Source: Streptomyces griseoluteus
GTDB lineage: Bacteria > Actinomycetota > Actinomycetes > Streptomycetales > Streptomycetaceae
Assembly (NCBI GenBank): GCA_000717735.1
Contig: JOBE01000030.1
Span: 1-64,000, forward strand
Reading direction: 5' to 3'
Length of the DNA stretch: 64,000 nt
Shown here: positions 1 through 8,230 of the stretch, piece after piece
How positions within the stretch are numbered: the first letter of the stretch is position 1
Layout of the letters: each line of letters opens with the position of its first letter
Made by a program: the position numbers and the translations under genes
The notes under the pieces: generated by a model
Database searches by the model: none
What the model saw: the letters and a program-made list of their open reading frames with translations, nothing else
Told to the model about the DNA's origin: nothing

Positions 1-116
1 GGGTGCGACCGCACCCTCCGGCAGGCTAAGTCCGCCGGAACGCGTCTGCCATTCGACCTGGAACCGCGCCGGGGGCCGACGGGCAGGACCGTCGTCCCCC
101 TGGAAGCGTGGGGGAC

Positions 117-749
117 ATGAGTCACTGGCTTCTGCTGTCGGCCGTCCCCAGGCTCGTGGCCTCGTCGGCCCTCGGCGCCCTCGTCGGCGCGGCCGTCGGC
201 CTGCCCACCACGACCCCGCTGGGTGTCCTCGCCGGGATCGCCACGGCGGAGACCCTCTTCGTCGTGACCGGCTGGCTCGTCCTGTGTCCCATGGACGCCG
301 TCGACACCCGGCGCAACGTCCGGCGCGAGGAGTTCCGGCCTGTCGCCGAGGAGCTGGCCGTCGTCGGCGCGGCCCTGTGCGGGCTTGTCGCCATCGTGGC
401 CCTGCTCCTGGTCGGCAGGGACTTGAGCCATGCCGCGGCCGCCACCGCGCTGTGCGGGGTCTTCATGGCGTGGGCGGCCCTGCACCTGATGTACGCCACC
501 CGGTACGCGTCGATCTACTACGCGACGCCCGGGGGCGGGATCGACTTCAACTCCGAGGAACGGCCGCGGTACGTCGACTTCCTGTACTTCAGCTACAACC
601 TCGGCATGACCTACCAGGTCTCCGACACCAACGTCTCCACGTCCGCGCTGCGGGCCGTCGTCCTGCGGCACTGCCTGCTGTCGTACGTGTTCGGCGCCAG
701 CATCCTGGCCACCACCATCAACCTGGTCGCCGGCATCGTCACCGGCTGA
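117..749 (+). CDS. DUF1345 family membrane protein
   Basis: Integral membrane protein of 210 residues that I assign to the DUF1345 family, whose function is unknown. Hydrophobic segments are visible near residues 8-30, 33-57, 82-103, 110-130 and 187-208. The family-type motif [17 protein letters not shown] lies near residue 155, before the last membrane segment. I start at the ATG at 117; an in-frame GTG at 108 adds three residues, and neither has a well-spaced ribosome binding site. It ends 18 bases before the stop of the convergent Gre-type gene. The family call is from recognition of the conserved C-terminal pattern. Confidence 0.85.
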   Translation: MSHWLLLSAVPRLVASSALGALVGAAVGLPTTTPLGVLAGIATAETLFVVTGWLVLCPMDAVDTRRNVRREEFRPVAEELAVVGAALCGLVAIVALLLVGRDLSHAAAATALCGVFMAWAALHLMYATRYASIYYATPGGGIDFNSEERPRYVDFLYFSYNLGMTYQVSDTNVSTSALRAVVLRHCLLSYVFGASILATTINLVAGIVTG

Positions 750-767
750 CGACGACGCAGCAGTGCG

Positions 768-1241
768 CTACGCCGTGTCGCCGAGCGACACCACGGAGGC
801 CGTCGTGCGGCCCCCGGGCGTGACGTACTCGACGGTGTCGCCGGCGCGGCGGCCGAGCAGCGCGCGGCCGAGCGGGCTGTCGGCGGTCACCAGGGTCGGG
901 TCGTGGGCCTCGGCGACCTCGCCGATCTGGAAGGTCGTCTCCGTGCCGTCCGAGAACCGCACGGTCACCGAGCTGCCCACCCCGACCGCGTCGGTGCGCG
1001 CGGGGCCGGCGACGGCTCCCTCACGCAGCCGCCCTTCGAGGTCGGCGATGCGACGGTCGAGGCGGGCGAGGTCGGTGCCGCGTTCCAACTCGTCGGCCTG
1101 ATCGGCCCGGTCTCCCGTCTGGTCGCCTCCGCCGCCCCGCAGCGTGGCGGCGACGGTTTCGCGCTCGGTGCGCAGATCGGAGAGTTCCTGTTCGATCGCC
1201 CCGCGAGCGACCGCGCTGATGGGCTCGGGTCCACCGGTCAT
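768..1241 (-). CDS. GreA/GreB-family elongation factor
   Basis: 157-residue protein resembling transcript cleavage factors, which rescue backtracked RNA polymerase by inserting a coiled coil into the secondary channel. Residues about 10-75 form a charged, heptad-like N-terminal coiled coil with acidic residues around the tip region (GDQTGDRADQADELE). Residues about 85-157 match the FKBP-like Gre C-terminal domain, including DSPLGRALLGRRAGDTV. The glycine-rich insertion in the tip (residues 37-41) is unlike housekeeping GreA, so this is probably an accessory Gre-domain protein. The ATG at 1241 is the only convincing start. It converges with the DUF1345 gene. Confidence 0.85.
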   Translation of the reverse strand: MTGGPEPISAVARGAIEQELSDLRTERETVAATLRGGGGDQTGDRADQADELERGTDLARLDRRIADLEGRLREGAVAGPARTDAVGVGSSVTVRFSDGTETTFQIGEVAEAHDPTLVTADSPLGRALLGRRAGDTVEYVTPGGRTTASVVSLGDTA

Positions 1242-1392
1242 TCCACGTCCCGTAGTACAGGCGGCACGGAGGGGTGCCGCAGGCCAAATGACGATGTTCC
1301 GAACGTATCAGGCATATCACCGCATTTCGACGCCGACGTCTGTGTCGGATTCCTGCCAGAAGAGGGGCGGGAACCGATGTTTGACTGCGTCC

Positions 1393-2211
1393 ATGACCAT
1401 CACGCCGTCGGACCATGCCCGCCTCTTCCGCTCCCTGCACACCCCGGCCGCACCCCTCGCGCTCGCCAACGCCTGGGATGTCGCGAGCGCCCGCGTCATC
1501 GAGGCCGCGGGCGCCCCCGCCATCGCGACCACCAGTGCCGGTGTCGCCTGGTCGCTGGGGTCTCCGGACGGCGACGTCCTTGCCCGCGACCGGGCGCTGA
1601 AGCTGATCGCCCGCATCGTCGCCGCCGTCGCGGTGCCGGTCACCGCTGACATCGAGGGCGGGTACGGGAAGGACGCCGCCGACGTCGCAGAGACCATCGC
1701 CGGGGTGATCGCGGCGGGTGCCGTCGGCGTGAACATCGAGGACGGCACCCGGCCCCCGGCAGAGCTCGCGGCGCGGCTGGCCACGGCCCGGCGGAGTGCC
1801 GACCGGGCAGGTGCGCACCTGTTCCTCAACGCCCGTATCGACACCTACCTGTTCGGGCTCGGCGAGCCGGACACCCGGCTGAAGGAAACCCTGACCCGGG
1901 CGCGTCTGTACGTCGGCGCAGGCGCGGACGGCATCTTCGTGCCGGGCGTCACCGACCCCGCCACCATCGCGGCGCTGGTCGGGGACATCTCCGTGCCGCT
2001 GAACGTCATGGCCGGCCCCGGTGCCCCGAGTGCTGCCGAGCTCGGTGCGCTCGGCGTGGCTCGCGTCAGTCTCGGCTCGGGCGTGGCGCAGGCCGCCTAC
2101 GCTGCCGCCCGCCGCGCCGCGCAGGACCTCTTCGGCACCGGCGGCTACGACTCCCTCGCCGAAGGCATCCCCTTCGCGGAACTCGACGCGCTGCTCTCCG
2201 GGCCTCACTGA
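1393..2211 (+). CDS. Isocitrate lyase/PEP mutase family protein
   Basis: 272-residue TIM-barrel enzyme of the isocitrate lyase/phosphoenolpyruvate mutase superfamily, which makes or breaks C-C or P-C bonds next to a carboxylate. The N-terminus LANAWDVASARVIEAAG, the metal-binding DIEGGYG (D86 and E88) and VNIEDG near residue 115 are visible. The classic isocitrate lyase KKCGH loop is not seen, so the substrate is open; oxaloacetate hydrolase, methylisocitrate-type or PEP-phosphonomutase-type chemistry are all possible. The reading frame is open further upstream, but the ATG at 1393 begins the family homology. It stands alone, without an operon partner. Confidence 0.85.
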   Translation: MTITPSDHARLFRSLHTPAAPLALANAWDVASARVIEAAGAPAIATTSAGVAWSLGSPDGDVLARDRALKLIARIVAAVAVPVTADIEGGYGKDAADVAETIAGVIAAGAVGVNIEDGTRPPAELAARLATARRSADRAGAHLFLNARIDTYLFGLGEPDTRLKETLTRARLYVGAGADGIFVPGVTDPATIAALVGDISVPLNVMAGPGAPSAAELGALGVARVSLGSGVAQAAYAAARRAAQDLFGTGGYDSLAEGIPFAELDALLSGPH

Positions 2212-2534
2212 CTCGCCCGCCACACCCTGCGCACGGAGCCGCTGTCGGCTCGTCGACGGTGACGGTGATCAGGGATGCCCGAGGGGGAGCGCTGCGTAGG
2301 CTTGTGAAGTCGGCGCGCCGGGTCTGGAGGCGTCGGGACTCCCTGCTGGTTCCCCGGACGGCTGCCCGGGGCGGCGCCCCGGTCGAGCGCGTGCCGCCGC
2401 TCGGCCCCATTCGATATGGATTTCAACGTTTGAATGCGCGGCAACGGCGTAGAAGCATCTGCGGAAGACGCAAACAACGGGAATCGACTTTTCGCTACCA
2501 CCGCCCGCCGCTCGGTGACCGGAAGGAGACGGCC

Positions 2535-2732
2535 GTGACATTCGGATCGCGCCGCCACGGTCGTTGGAGAAGGCGTCGGGCGTGGGCCCGATGGACTCCG
2601 GGCGCTCTCGTTCGCCGAGGTGTCGTGCGCGTGGCGAGATGGGAGCTCCGCCTGATGGCCTGGGGTGTCCGGACGTCGTTCCGGGAGGCCTTCCACGCCG
2701 CGCTGCCGACGGCGGTCCGGCGCAGGCTGTAG
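2535..2732 (+). CDS. Small arginine-rich hypothetical protein
   Basis: Possible 65-residue, strongly basic protein (many Arg-Arg clusters, and Trp at RRRRAWARW and ARWELRLMAWG). Its GTG start is preceded by a very good ribosome binding site, GGAAGGAG, nine bases upstream. The ~120 bases before it are noticeably less GC-rich than the surroundings, as expected for a promoter. I do not recognise a family. It could be an amphipathic basic peptide, or coincidence in a GC-rich intergenic region. It precedes the GlsB gene by 59 bases and could be co-transcribed with it. Confidence 0.4.
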   Translation: MTFGSRRHGRWRRRRAWARWTPGALVRRGVVRVARWELRLMAWGVRTSFREAFHAALPTAVRRRL

Positions 2733-2791
2733 GGCTCTGGAGCGGGCCGGTACGAATACAGCAGGATTCACGACACGGGACGGAATGAATC

Positions 2792-3052
2792 ATGGGAATA
2801 ATCGCCTGGATAATCCTCGGGCTTCTCGCGGGCATCATCGCCAAGATGTTGATGCCCGGAAAGGACCCGGGCGGCTTCATCGTCACCACGCTCATCGGCA
2901 TCGTCGGAGCACTGCTCGGCGGTTGGCTGGGCAAGGTCATCTTCGGCGTGGACTCCGTCGACGGGTTCTTCGAGCTGTCCACCTGGATCGCCGCCATCGC
3001 CGGATCGTTCATCCTCCTGGCGCTCTACCGGCTCTTCGCCCGGCGCAGGTGA
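2792..3052 (+). CDS. GlsB/YeaQ/YmgE stress membrane protein
   Basis: 86-residue small membrane protein of the transglycosylase-associated (GlsB/YeaQ/YmgE) family, commonly induced by envelope or general stress. Three hydrophobic helices are visible (about residues 2-20, 29-50 and 62-82) with the Gly-rich family pattern LLAGIIAKMLMPGKDPGG at residues 10-27. The molecular role is unknown; these proteins are thought to affect membrane properties. The ATG has only a weak ribosome binding site. A perfect 15-bp hairpin follows 48 bases after the stop, so the transcript ends here. Confidence 0.92.
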   Translation: MGIIAWIILGLLAGIIAKMLMPGKDPGGFIVTTLIGIVGALLGGWLGKVIFGVDSVDGFFELSTWIAAIAGSFILLALYRLFARRR

Positions 3053-3100
3053 CGCCCTCCGCGGCCCGGCATCCCTCCGCCCCTTGCCGGCGGCCCCGCT

Positions 3101-3136
3101 GCTGCCCCCGACCGCTCCTCGGCGGTCGGGGGCAGC
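3101..3136. terminator. Hairpin terminator after GlsB gene
   Basis: Perfect 15-bp GC-rich inverted repeat (3101-3115 with 3122-3136) around a 6-base loop. It lies 48 bases downstream of the GlsB stop codon. No long T tract follows, as is normal for Streptomyces terminators. Confidence 0.8.
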
Positions 3137-3238
3137 GGTGTGCCGAGCGGGCGGAGGTCCAGGTCGAGCGGAGCGGCGCCTGGCCGACATGCCGCGCCCA
3201 GGGTGTCGCCGTCCACAGGCACCGCCCTTCGCCGCCGG

Positions 3239-3516
3239 TCACCAGCGGACCCCGGTGACCCTCCCCTCACGCGCCGGTGCGTGCTCGTGGGCCGTCTGGC
3301 CGACCAGGGCGATGCGAGCGGTCACCCGCTTGCCGACGGATTCCCGCCGCACCTCGAAGTGCCTGGCGACGGACGTCACGATCTCCAGACCGTGCCGTCC
3401 GGCGCGGGCCGGGGCGGGGTCCCCGACCACCGGTAGGGCCGGCCCGGCCCGTCCTGGATGCCCGGTTTGCCTTCCTGGGTCAGGGGCACGCGGACCTCCA
3501 TGAGTCCCGCGCCCCG
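3239..3516 (-). pseudogene. Remnant of anti-sigma-type ATP-binding protein
   Basis: Degraded gene fragment. In one frame the C-terminal part reads HGLEIVTSVARHFEVRRE followed by VGKRVTARIAL, which matches the end of HATPase_c_2 (RsbW-like) regulators; compare HGVEIVVAVCEGLTVEP and GKRVRARLSLL in the intact gene at 25316-25801. The preceding strand, LMEVRVPLTQEG, lies in a different frame around 3465-3510, so at least one frameshift is present. The N-terminal part with the ATP-binding N box is missing. I infer an inactive relic of a serine-kinase/anti-sigma factor. A sequencing error could explain the frameshift but not the missing N-terminus. Confidence 0.45.
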
Positions 3517-3572
3517 AAGGGCCGGGACGGAAGAGCGCGACTCCGAGAGAGAACGCGAAAGGGTGAGAACCG

Positions 3573-4127
3573 ATGTCGATCGGAATCGTCCTGGCGGTCG
3601 TCGCGGCGGTCGTCGTGGTCGGGTTCGCCGCCGGTGTGGCGGTGGACCGCCGGCGGCGATCGCGACTGCGCGACCGCTTCGGGCCCGAGTACGAACGGGC
3701 CGTGGAGGCGACCGGCAGCAGACGGGCCGCGGAGCAGGAACTGGACGCCCGCGAACGCCGCTTCGCCGGCCTGGAGATCAAGCCGGTGCCCGGTGAGGCG
3801 CGGGAGCAGTACGCGCGGCGGTGGGTGCGCGTCCAGGAGGAGTTCGTGGACCGGCCCGAGGCCGCCGTCCACGACGCCGACGAACTGGTGGCGGCCCTGA
3901 TACGCGACCGGGGTTACCCCGACGAGGGCTGCGAGCAGCGGCTGCGTGACCTGTCGGTGCGGCACGGCCGCGCCCTCGAGTACTACCGGGCGGCCCTGGA
4001 CGTCCACGCGATGAGCACCCACAACGCCGCCACCACCGAACAACTGAGGGGCGCGATGATGCACTACCGCACCCTCTTCGACGACCTGCTCGCCGACGGC
4101 GAGCCGACCGGCACCCGCCGGTCCTGA
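3573..4127 (+). CDS. Membrane-anchored hypothetical protein
   Basis: 184-residue protein with one N-terminal membrane helix (residues 3-23), a basic patch (DRRRRSRLRDRFG) and a mostly helical, charged cytoplasmic domain. The region from about residue 80 (RWVRVQEEFVDRPEAAVHDAD) to the end (LRGAMMHYRTLFDDLL) recurs in the next gene, so the two are paralogues over that domain. I recognise the type as a conserved actinobacterial protein of unknown function, often seen near stress genes. The ATG follows the sequence AAAGGGTGAGAACCG. The next gene starts 17 bases after the stop, so the pair is probably an operon. Confidence 0.75.
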   Translation: MSIGIVLAVVAAVVVVGFAAGVAVDRRRRSRLRDRFGPEYERAVEATGSRRAAEQELDARERRFAGLEIKPVPGEAREQYARRWVRVQEEFVDRPEAAVHDADELVAALIRDRGYPDEGCEQRLRDLSVRHGRALEYYRAALDVHAMSTHNAATTEQLRGAMMHYRTLFDDLLADGEPTGTRRS

Positions 4128-4143
4128 CGCGGAGGCAGGAGAG

Positions 4144-5019
4144 ATGCGACACCACGAGACGTCCGAGCGCACGACCCGGGCGCCGGGTCGACGACACCAC
4201 GCGGACCCGACGGGCGAGTACCCCGAGCGGTCGGAGGGTCGCCCCGAGCCGGCTGCCCGCCCCGAGCCGCGGACCGGGCAGGGCCGGTACGGCCCCGGCC
4301 GTCCCGGGCCCGCGACGACCGGAAGCGACGCGGTCCACCCGCCGGAGCACAGCCCGCCGGTCGCACCGACCCCGTCCCGGCACGACCAGGCTCAGCAGGG
4401 TGCGTCGCAGCCGGGTGGGTCCCAGCAGGGCCGGCCCCGGCACGACGAGCTCCAACAGGGCGGGCCGCAGCATGATCAGCCGCAGCCCGGCCGGCCCAGG
4501 GACGATCAGCCCCGGCCCGGCGGCCCCGGCGGCCCGCCGCCCCCGCAGGTACCGGCTCAGAGGACGCCTCCCGCGTACCCGCAGGACATGCCCCAGAGCC
4601 CGCCCCCGCCCTCCGTGCTCCCGGGCCCGGCGCCCGCGGCCCACGGCGGTCACGCCCGGCATGCCGCCCCCGCCCCGCAGGAGCGGTCGCAGGGGCCGGA
4701 CGACGGACGCGTCGCGCGACCCGGCGCCGCTGGAGCGGACGTGGAGGGGATCCCCGATCTGCTCGGCCCGGCCGAGGAAGGGGAGTTCCGTCGCCGCTGG
4801 CACGAGGTCCAGGGCCGGTTCGTCGACGACCCGCGCCAGGCGGTCCACGCGGCCGACGTCCTCGTCGGGGACGTGATGAGGACTCTGGCGGACACCTTCG
4901 CCCGGCACCGGCACACCCTGGAGGGGCAGTGGAGCCAGGGGTTGGAGGCCGACACCGAGAGCCTGCGCCTCGCGCTCTGCCAGTACCGCGCCCTGTTCCA
5001 GCGCCTGTTGTCCACCTGA
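4144..5019 (+). CDS. Hypothetical protein, disordered linker plus C-terminal helical domain
   Basis: 291-residue protein. Residues 1 to about 195 are low complexity, rich in Pro, Gln, Gly and Arg with repeated short units such as QQG, QPGR and HDQ, and probably disordered. Residues about 200-291 form a helical domain (FRRRWHEVQGRFVDDP, AVHAADVLVGDVM, SLRLALCQYRALFQRLL) that aligns with the C-terminal domain of the preceding membrane protein. No catalytic motif is visible. The arrangement suggests a soluble partner of the anchored paralogue, but function is unknown. A bidirectional hairpin lies 174 bases downstream. Confidence 0.7.
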   Translation: MRHHETSERTTRAPGRRHHADPTGEYPERSEGRPEPAARPEPRTGQGRYGPGRPGPATTGSDAVHPPEHSPPVAPTPSRHDQAQQGASQPGGSQQGRPRHDELQQGGPQHDQPQPGRPRDDQPRPGGPGGPPPPQVPAQRTPPAYPQDMPQSPPPPSVLPGPAPAAHGGHARHAAPAPQERSQGPDDGRVARPGAAGADVEGIPDLLGPAEEGEFRRRWHEVQGRFVDDPRQAVHAADVLVGDVMRTLADTFARHRHTLEGQWSQGLEADTESLRLALCQYRALFQRLLST

Positions 5020-5192
5020 CGCCCGGGGCCCCGTTCCCGTGCCCGGCGGTGCGATCGGCCTCGCGGCCCCCACCGCCGGGCCGGGCGGCATGTCCGGCAC
5101 CCGCTTCCCGCAGGCGCTCCTCTCCGGCGATCCTGCCGTACGGCGCCTGCGCGCGGAGGTGGTGCACGCACCGCGCACGCGCCGTACGCACA

Positions 5193-5228
5193 CCGACGCC
5201 CCGCGCGGTACCTCGCGCGGGGCGTCGG
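5193..5228. terminator. Bidirectional hairpin terminator
   Basis: Perfect 15-bp inverted repeat (5193-5207 with 5214-5228), loop of 6 bases, between the end of the gene at 5019 (plus strand) and the small gene ending at 5261 (minus strand). It probably serves both. Confidence 0.75.
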
Positions 5229-5260
5229 CGGTCCGGCTGTGAGGGCCGGGCGAGCAGGCG

Positions 5261-5404
5261 TCAGCGGTGGCGCAGCCTGCCGAACAGGCGGCGTGCCTGG
5301 GCGCGCCTGCGCGGGTCGGCCGCGGCGCGGCGAAGGGACGCCGCCGCGCCGCGGCCCCGGGGGCTGCGGGCGAATCGCTTGATGCGGTTCAGCAGTGCGG
5401 TCAT
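5261..5404 (-). CDS. Small arginine-rich protein, 47 residues
   Basis: Short gene encoding a 47-residue basic protein: MTALLNRIKRFARSPRGRG at the start and RAQARRLFGRLRHR at the end. The pattern 'hydrophobic-basic N-terminus, RSPRGR, AADPRRR, RRLFGRLR' resembles a family of very small Streptomyces proteins of unknown function. The start is well supported: GGAGGAG lies 6 bases before the ATG. It reads away from the hairpin at 5193-5228, which is placed as its terminator. Its composition suggests nucleic acid or membrane-surface binding, which is inference only. Confidence 0.65.
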   Translation of the reverse strand: MTALLNRIKRFARSPRGRGAAASLRRAAADPRRRAQARRLFGRLRHR

Positions 5405-5609
5405 GGGATTCTCCTCCGATGTCGAACGCGCGGGACGGTTCCCGAGAGGGCACGCCTACCGGAAGTACGCGGGGAGGAGGCCGGCGAACCGCCTCCGGTC
5501 CCGGCCCCCGGCAACGCCCCCGCCTTCCTTCCGTGCCCTGGCACTCCGTGTTGCCCCGAGCGGCCGTCTCACACCCCAGGAATCCTGATCGGCCGTCAGG
5601 CGAGGGGTC

Positions 5610-6725
5610 TCAGAGGGGCGTTCGCGTGGGGAGTGGCGACGCCGGTGCGCTCGTCCGGGCCCCGCCCCCCGCCCCGTCGCGGGGCGGGGGCGCCGCCTCG
5701 CCGGCGGGCGCGCTGCCCAACGAGCCGGACAGCGTGAGCCCGAGCGTGACGAGGGTCGCCGCCACGGCCCGCCCGGCGGCGGGCCGCCCAGGCCGGGCGG
5801 CGGAGGACCGGCGCGGCCGGGGCGAACGGTGCGAACGGTGTGCCCCCGCCTCCCGGGAGCCGGGTGCGGTGGAGGGCGCGGAGGCGCGTCCCGCGGTCCG
5901 CGGGTCGGCGAGGATCCGGGCGCAGGCTGCGGCGTCCGGGCGGGCCTCGGGGGATCGGTCGGTCATCGCCGTGAGCAGGCGGGCGAGTTCCGCCGGAAGA
6001 CCGGACGGCAGCACCGGAGGGCGGTGCAGGTGCGCCAGCGCCGCCTCCAGCGGCGCTCCGCCGTACTCCGCCTCGCCCTTGAGGGTTTCGAGCAGCACCA
6101 GGCCGAGGCTGTACACGTCGGCCGCGGACCCCGTCTTGCGGCCCAGGGCCTGCTCGGGCGCCAGGTAGGAGGCGGTGCCGACGAGGGTGCCCGCATCCTC
6201 GGGGGTGTCGTCCGCGGCCTCGACGCGGCGGGAGATGCCGAAGTCCGTGAGGTGCGGGGTGTCCGACCGGTCCAGCAGGATGTTCGACGGCTTGACGTCG
6301 CGGTGGACGACGCCGTGGGCGTGCACATGGGCGAGGGCCGAGGCCAGGGCGGCCCCGGTCCGGCGGGCCTCGGCGGGCGTGAGGACTCCGCGGGCGATCC
6401 GCCCCCGCAGCGTCGTCCCCCGGACGAGCTGCATCACCAGGAACGGCCGGTTCCCGTCGCGGCCCGTGTCGTAGAGGGTCACCAGGCCGGGATGGTGCAT
6501 CCGGGCCAGCAACCGGGCCTCCTCGTCGCACTGGGCGTCGGTCCGGCGGGCGCCCGCGGGCCGGAACACCTTCACCGCCACGGGGCGCCGCAGCCGCAGG
6601 TCCAGCGCCTCGTACACGTCCGCCGCGCCGCCCCGGCCCAGGAGGCGGTCGAGCCGGTAGCGCCCGGCGACGGTACGGGCCATCCATGTGGCGTCCGGAT
6701 GTACGGCCCTCGTTCGGAGCTGCAT
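5610..6725 (-). CDS. Serine/threonine protein kinase
   Basis: 371-residue Hanks-type Ser/Thr kinase (PknB-like class). Seen in order: Gly loop LLGRGGAADV near residue 29, VAVKVF lysine near 52, catalytic loop HRDVKPSNILL near 142, DFG at about 161, and SYLAPEQALG of the activation segment. After the kinase domain (to about 285) comes a Pro/Ser/Arg-rich linker and one membrane helix near 318-337, followed by a short Pro-rich tail without PASTA repeats. I chose the ATG at 6725 because GGGGAG precedes it by 6 bases; the open frame extends further upstream without homology. It is a plausible input kinase for the stress network in this window. Confidence 0.9.
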   Translation of the reverse strand: MQLRTRAVHPDATWMARTVAGRYRLDRLLGRGGAADVYEALDLRLRRPVAVKVFRPAGARRTDAQCDEEARLLARMHHPGLVTLYDTGRDGNRPFLVMQLVRGTTLRGRIARGVLTPAEARRTGAALASALAHVHAHGVVHRDVKPSNILLDRSDTPHLTDFGISRRVEAADDTPEDAGTLVGTASYLAPEQALGRKTGSAADVYSLGLVLLETLKGEAEYGGAPLEAALAHLHRPPVLPSGLPAELARLLTAMTDRSPEARPDAAACARILADPRTAGRASAPSTAPGSREAGAHRSHRSPRPRRSSAARPGRPAAGRAVAATLVTLGLTLSGSLGSAPAGEAAPPPRDGAGGGARTSAPASPLPTRTPL

Positions 6726-6923
6726 CTGGGGCTCCCCGGGGGTGTGGCCGGCCCTCTGCGGACGGGCCGGGAGTCGGGTGCGTCGCCCGCCGGTGCGTGC
6801 GCGGGCCCGCGGCTGAACGCGTGCCCCGTCCGTCCATGAACATCCCCTGGAAGACGGCGAATCGACGGTTCCGGCGTGCTCACGGGACCGGTAGGGACCC
6901 GTCCGAACGTCTCCCGGGACGGC

Positions 6924-6949
6924 GGAATGATCCCGGGAGACCCGGGTAC
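6924..6949 (+). promoter_or_regulatory. SigB-type stress promoter for DUF6458 gene
   Basis: GGAAT at 6924-6928, a 15-base spacer and GGGTAC at 6944-6949 match the GNNT-N14-16-GGGTAY pattern of Streptomyces SigB/SigH-class promoters. It lies 39 bases before the ATG at 6989. Three other sites in this window share the same layout. Confidence 0.65.
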
Positions 6950-6988
6950 GCGGACGCTGTCCAACCCTCAGGGGAGGAGCAACCAACC

Positions 6989-7213
6989 ATGGGTCTGGGA
7001 CTGTTCATCATCATGATCGCCGTCGGCGCCATCCTCACGTTCGCGTCCGACTGGGAGCTCGAAGCGGTCGACCTCGATGTGGTCGGCCTGATCCTGATGG
7101 GCGTCGGCCTGCTCGGGACCGCCGTCTACACCAGCGTTCTGCGCCGCCGCCGGATGGTAGTCCCGCCGGTGGCGCCCACGGTCACCGACGAGGACCGTCG
7201 TGACCTGCTCTGA
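6989..7213 (+). CDS. DUF6458 family small membrane protein
   Basis: 74-residue protein with two hydrophobic helices (residues 2-22 and about 29-49) separated by ELEAVDLDVVGLILMGVG, the typical DUF6458 pattern, and a basic-acidic tail. Function is unknown; related genes are common in actinobacterial stress regulons. The ATG at 6989 has GGGGAGGAG 10 bases upstream. A SigB-type promoter lies 39 bases upstream. The PRC-barrel gene follows after 60 bases on the same strand and may be co-transcribed. Confidence 0.85.
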   Translation: MGLGLFIIMIAVGAILTFASDWELEAVDLDVVGLILMGVGLLGTAVYTSVLRRRRMVVPPVAPTVTDEDRRDLL

Positions 7214-7273
7214 GGCGGCCCGCACGTCCGGCGCCGCGCCCCGCACGAACACAGCGACAGAGGAGTGACAGCG

Positions 7274-7648
7274 ATGACCGACCATCTGTGGTCCTTCAGC
7301 ACCGAGTCCGGCCATCTGGCGGGTACCGACCTCACCGGGTGGCGCGTCGAGGCCTCCGACGGGCACATCGGCAAGGTGGACAAGCACTCCGACGAGGTGG
7401 ACGACTCCTACCTGGTCGTCGACACGGGCGTCTGGATCTTCGGCAAGGAGGTGCTCATCCCGGCGCGGGCGGTGACCCGCGTCGACCTGGAGGAGCAGAC
7501 CCTCCACCTCGCCCTGTCGAAGGAACAGGTGAAGGACTCGCCCGAGTTCGTCTCCGACAAGCACCTCGCGGACCGCCACTACCGCGAGGAGATCGGCCAG
7601 TACTACCGCACGTCCTGGCCCTTCCCGGGAGGCATGGGCGGCTTCTGA
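7274..7648 (+). CDS. PRC-barrel domain protein
   Basis: 124-residue cytoplasmic protein with a PRC-barrel domain (about residues 18-85: GWRVEASDGHIGKVDKHSD, then YLVVDTGVWIFGKEVLIP). The barrel fold is best known from photosynthetic reaction centre H subunits and RimM; in actinobacteria stand-alone copies are stress-induced proteins of unknown role. The C-terminus is Gly/Pro/Phe-rich. I use the ATG at 7274 (AGAGGAG eight bases upstream) rather than the in-frame GTG at 7265. It follows the DUF6458 gene and probably shares its promoter. Confidence 0.88.
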   Translation: MTDHLWSFSTESGHLAGTDLTGWRVEASDGHIGKVDKHSDEVDDSYLVVDTGVWIFGKEVLIPARAVTRVDLEEQTLHLALSKEQVKDSPEFVSDKHLADRHYREEIGQYYRTSWPFPGGMGGF

Positions 7649-7758
7649 CGGTGGCCGGCGACCTCAAGCGGTTCACGTCGTTCATCGTGGAGCGCGGCGG
7701 CTGCAGACAGGCGGCCGGCGCGGGTCGGTCTGAGGATCCGGCGCCGGCGTGCCCTCGG

Positions 7759-7832
7759 CAGGGGTGACAGGAGTCGAACCTGCGGCATCCGGTTTTGGAG
7801 ACCGGCGCTCTGGCCATCTGAGCTACACCCCT
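7759..7832 (-). tRNA. tRNA-Trp (CCA)
   Basis: A cloverleaf can be folded by eye on the minus strand: 7-bp acceptor stem (AGGGGTG with CACCCCT), D arm GCTC/GAGC, 5-bp anticodon stem CCGGT/ACCGG with loop CTCCAAA (anticodon CCA), five-base variable loop and T arm GCAGG/CCTGT with one G-U pair. Discriminator base G73 fits bacterial TrpRS recognition. The 3' CCA is not encoded. Streptomyces normally keeps its tRNA-Trp beside secE-nusG, and those genes are not here, so this could be an additional copy. No integrase or attachment-site duplication is visible near it. Confidence 0.93.
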
Positions 7833-8111
7833 TCGGTGTGCGGGAAGCGTGCCACGTCGACGGGAGGCGGCGCCACCGGGTATCGCGGCGGGGAACGGAC
7901 GACACCGCGCGCCCGGTACCTGCCGGGTCGACCGTGGACCGGACGACCGGCTGCCCGGGGCGTAGCCGGTCTCCCGACCGGCGGACGACCGCCGCCCGGG
8001 AACGTACCCGCCCTCGATCCGTCCCGCCGCGCCGACGGCCGCGCGACCGCCCCGCTCGGGCCCTCCCCATGCGGAGCGGTCGCATGGCCGGGGCCGTTCT
8101 TCGGCGGGCTG

Positions 8112-8230
8112 CTTCAACTCGATCTCGACGAACGCCGGCGGGGCGGAGCCCGTGTTGACGACCTCGTGTTCGCCGCCGGCTCCTTTCGGCGTCGTCGTCT
8201 CCGGCGCCGGGGGAGCCGAGCCGCCGCCTC
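8112..8230 (-). pseudogene. C-terminal remnant of a cupin-domain protein
   Basis: One minus-strand frame reads GGEHEVVNTGSAPPAFVEIE followed by LK, the typical last beta strands of small single-domain cupins ('HEVVNTG...FVEIELK'). Upstream of it only a Pro/Gly-rich stretch is found, without the first cupin motif or a start codon, and downstream the frame runs on without a nearby stop. I infer a decayed cupin gene. The match is short, so chance similarity is possible. Confidence 0.35.

Noticed and set aside
7759..7832. Attachment site of an integrated element at the tRNA
   Set aside because: No integrase, excisionase or second copy of the tRNA 3' end was found within the window.
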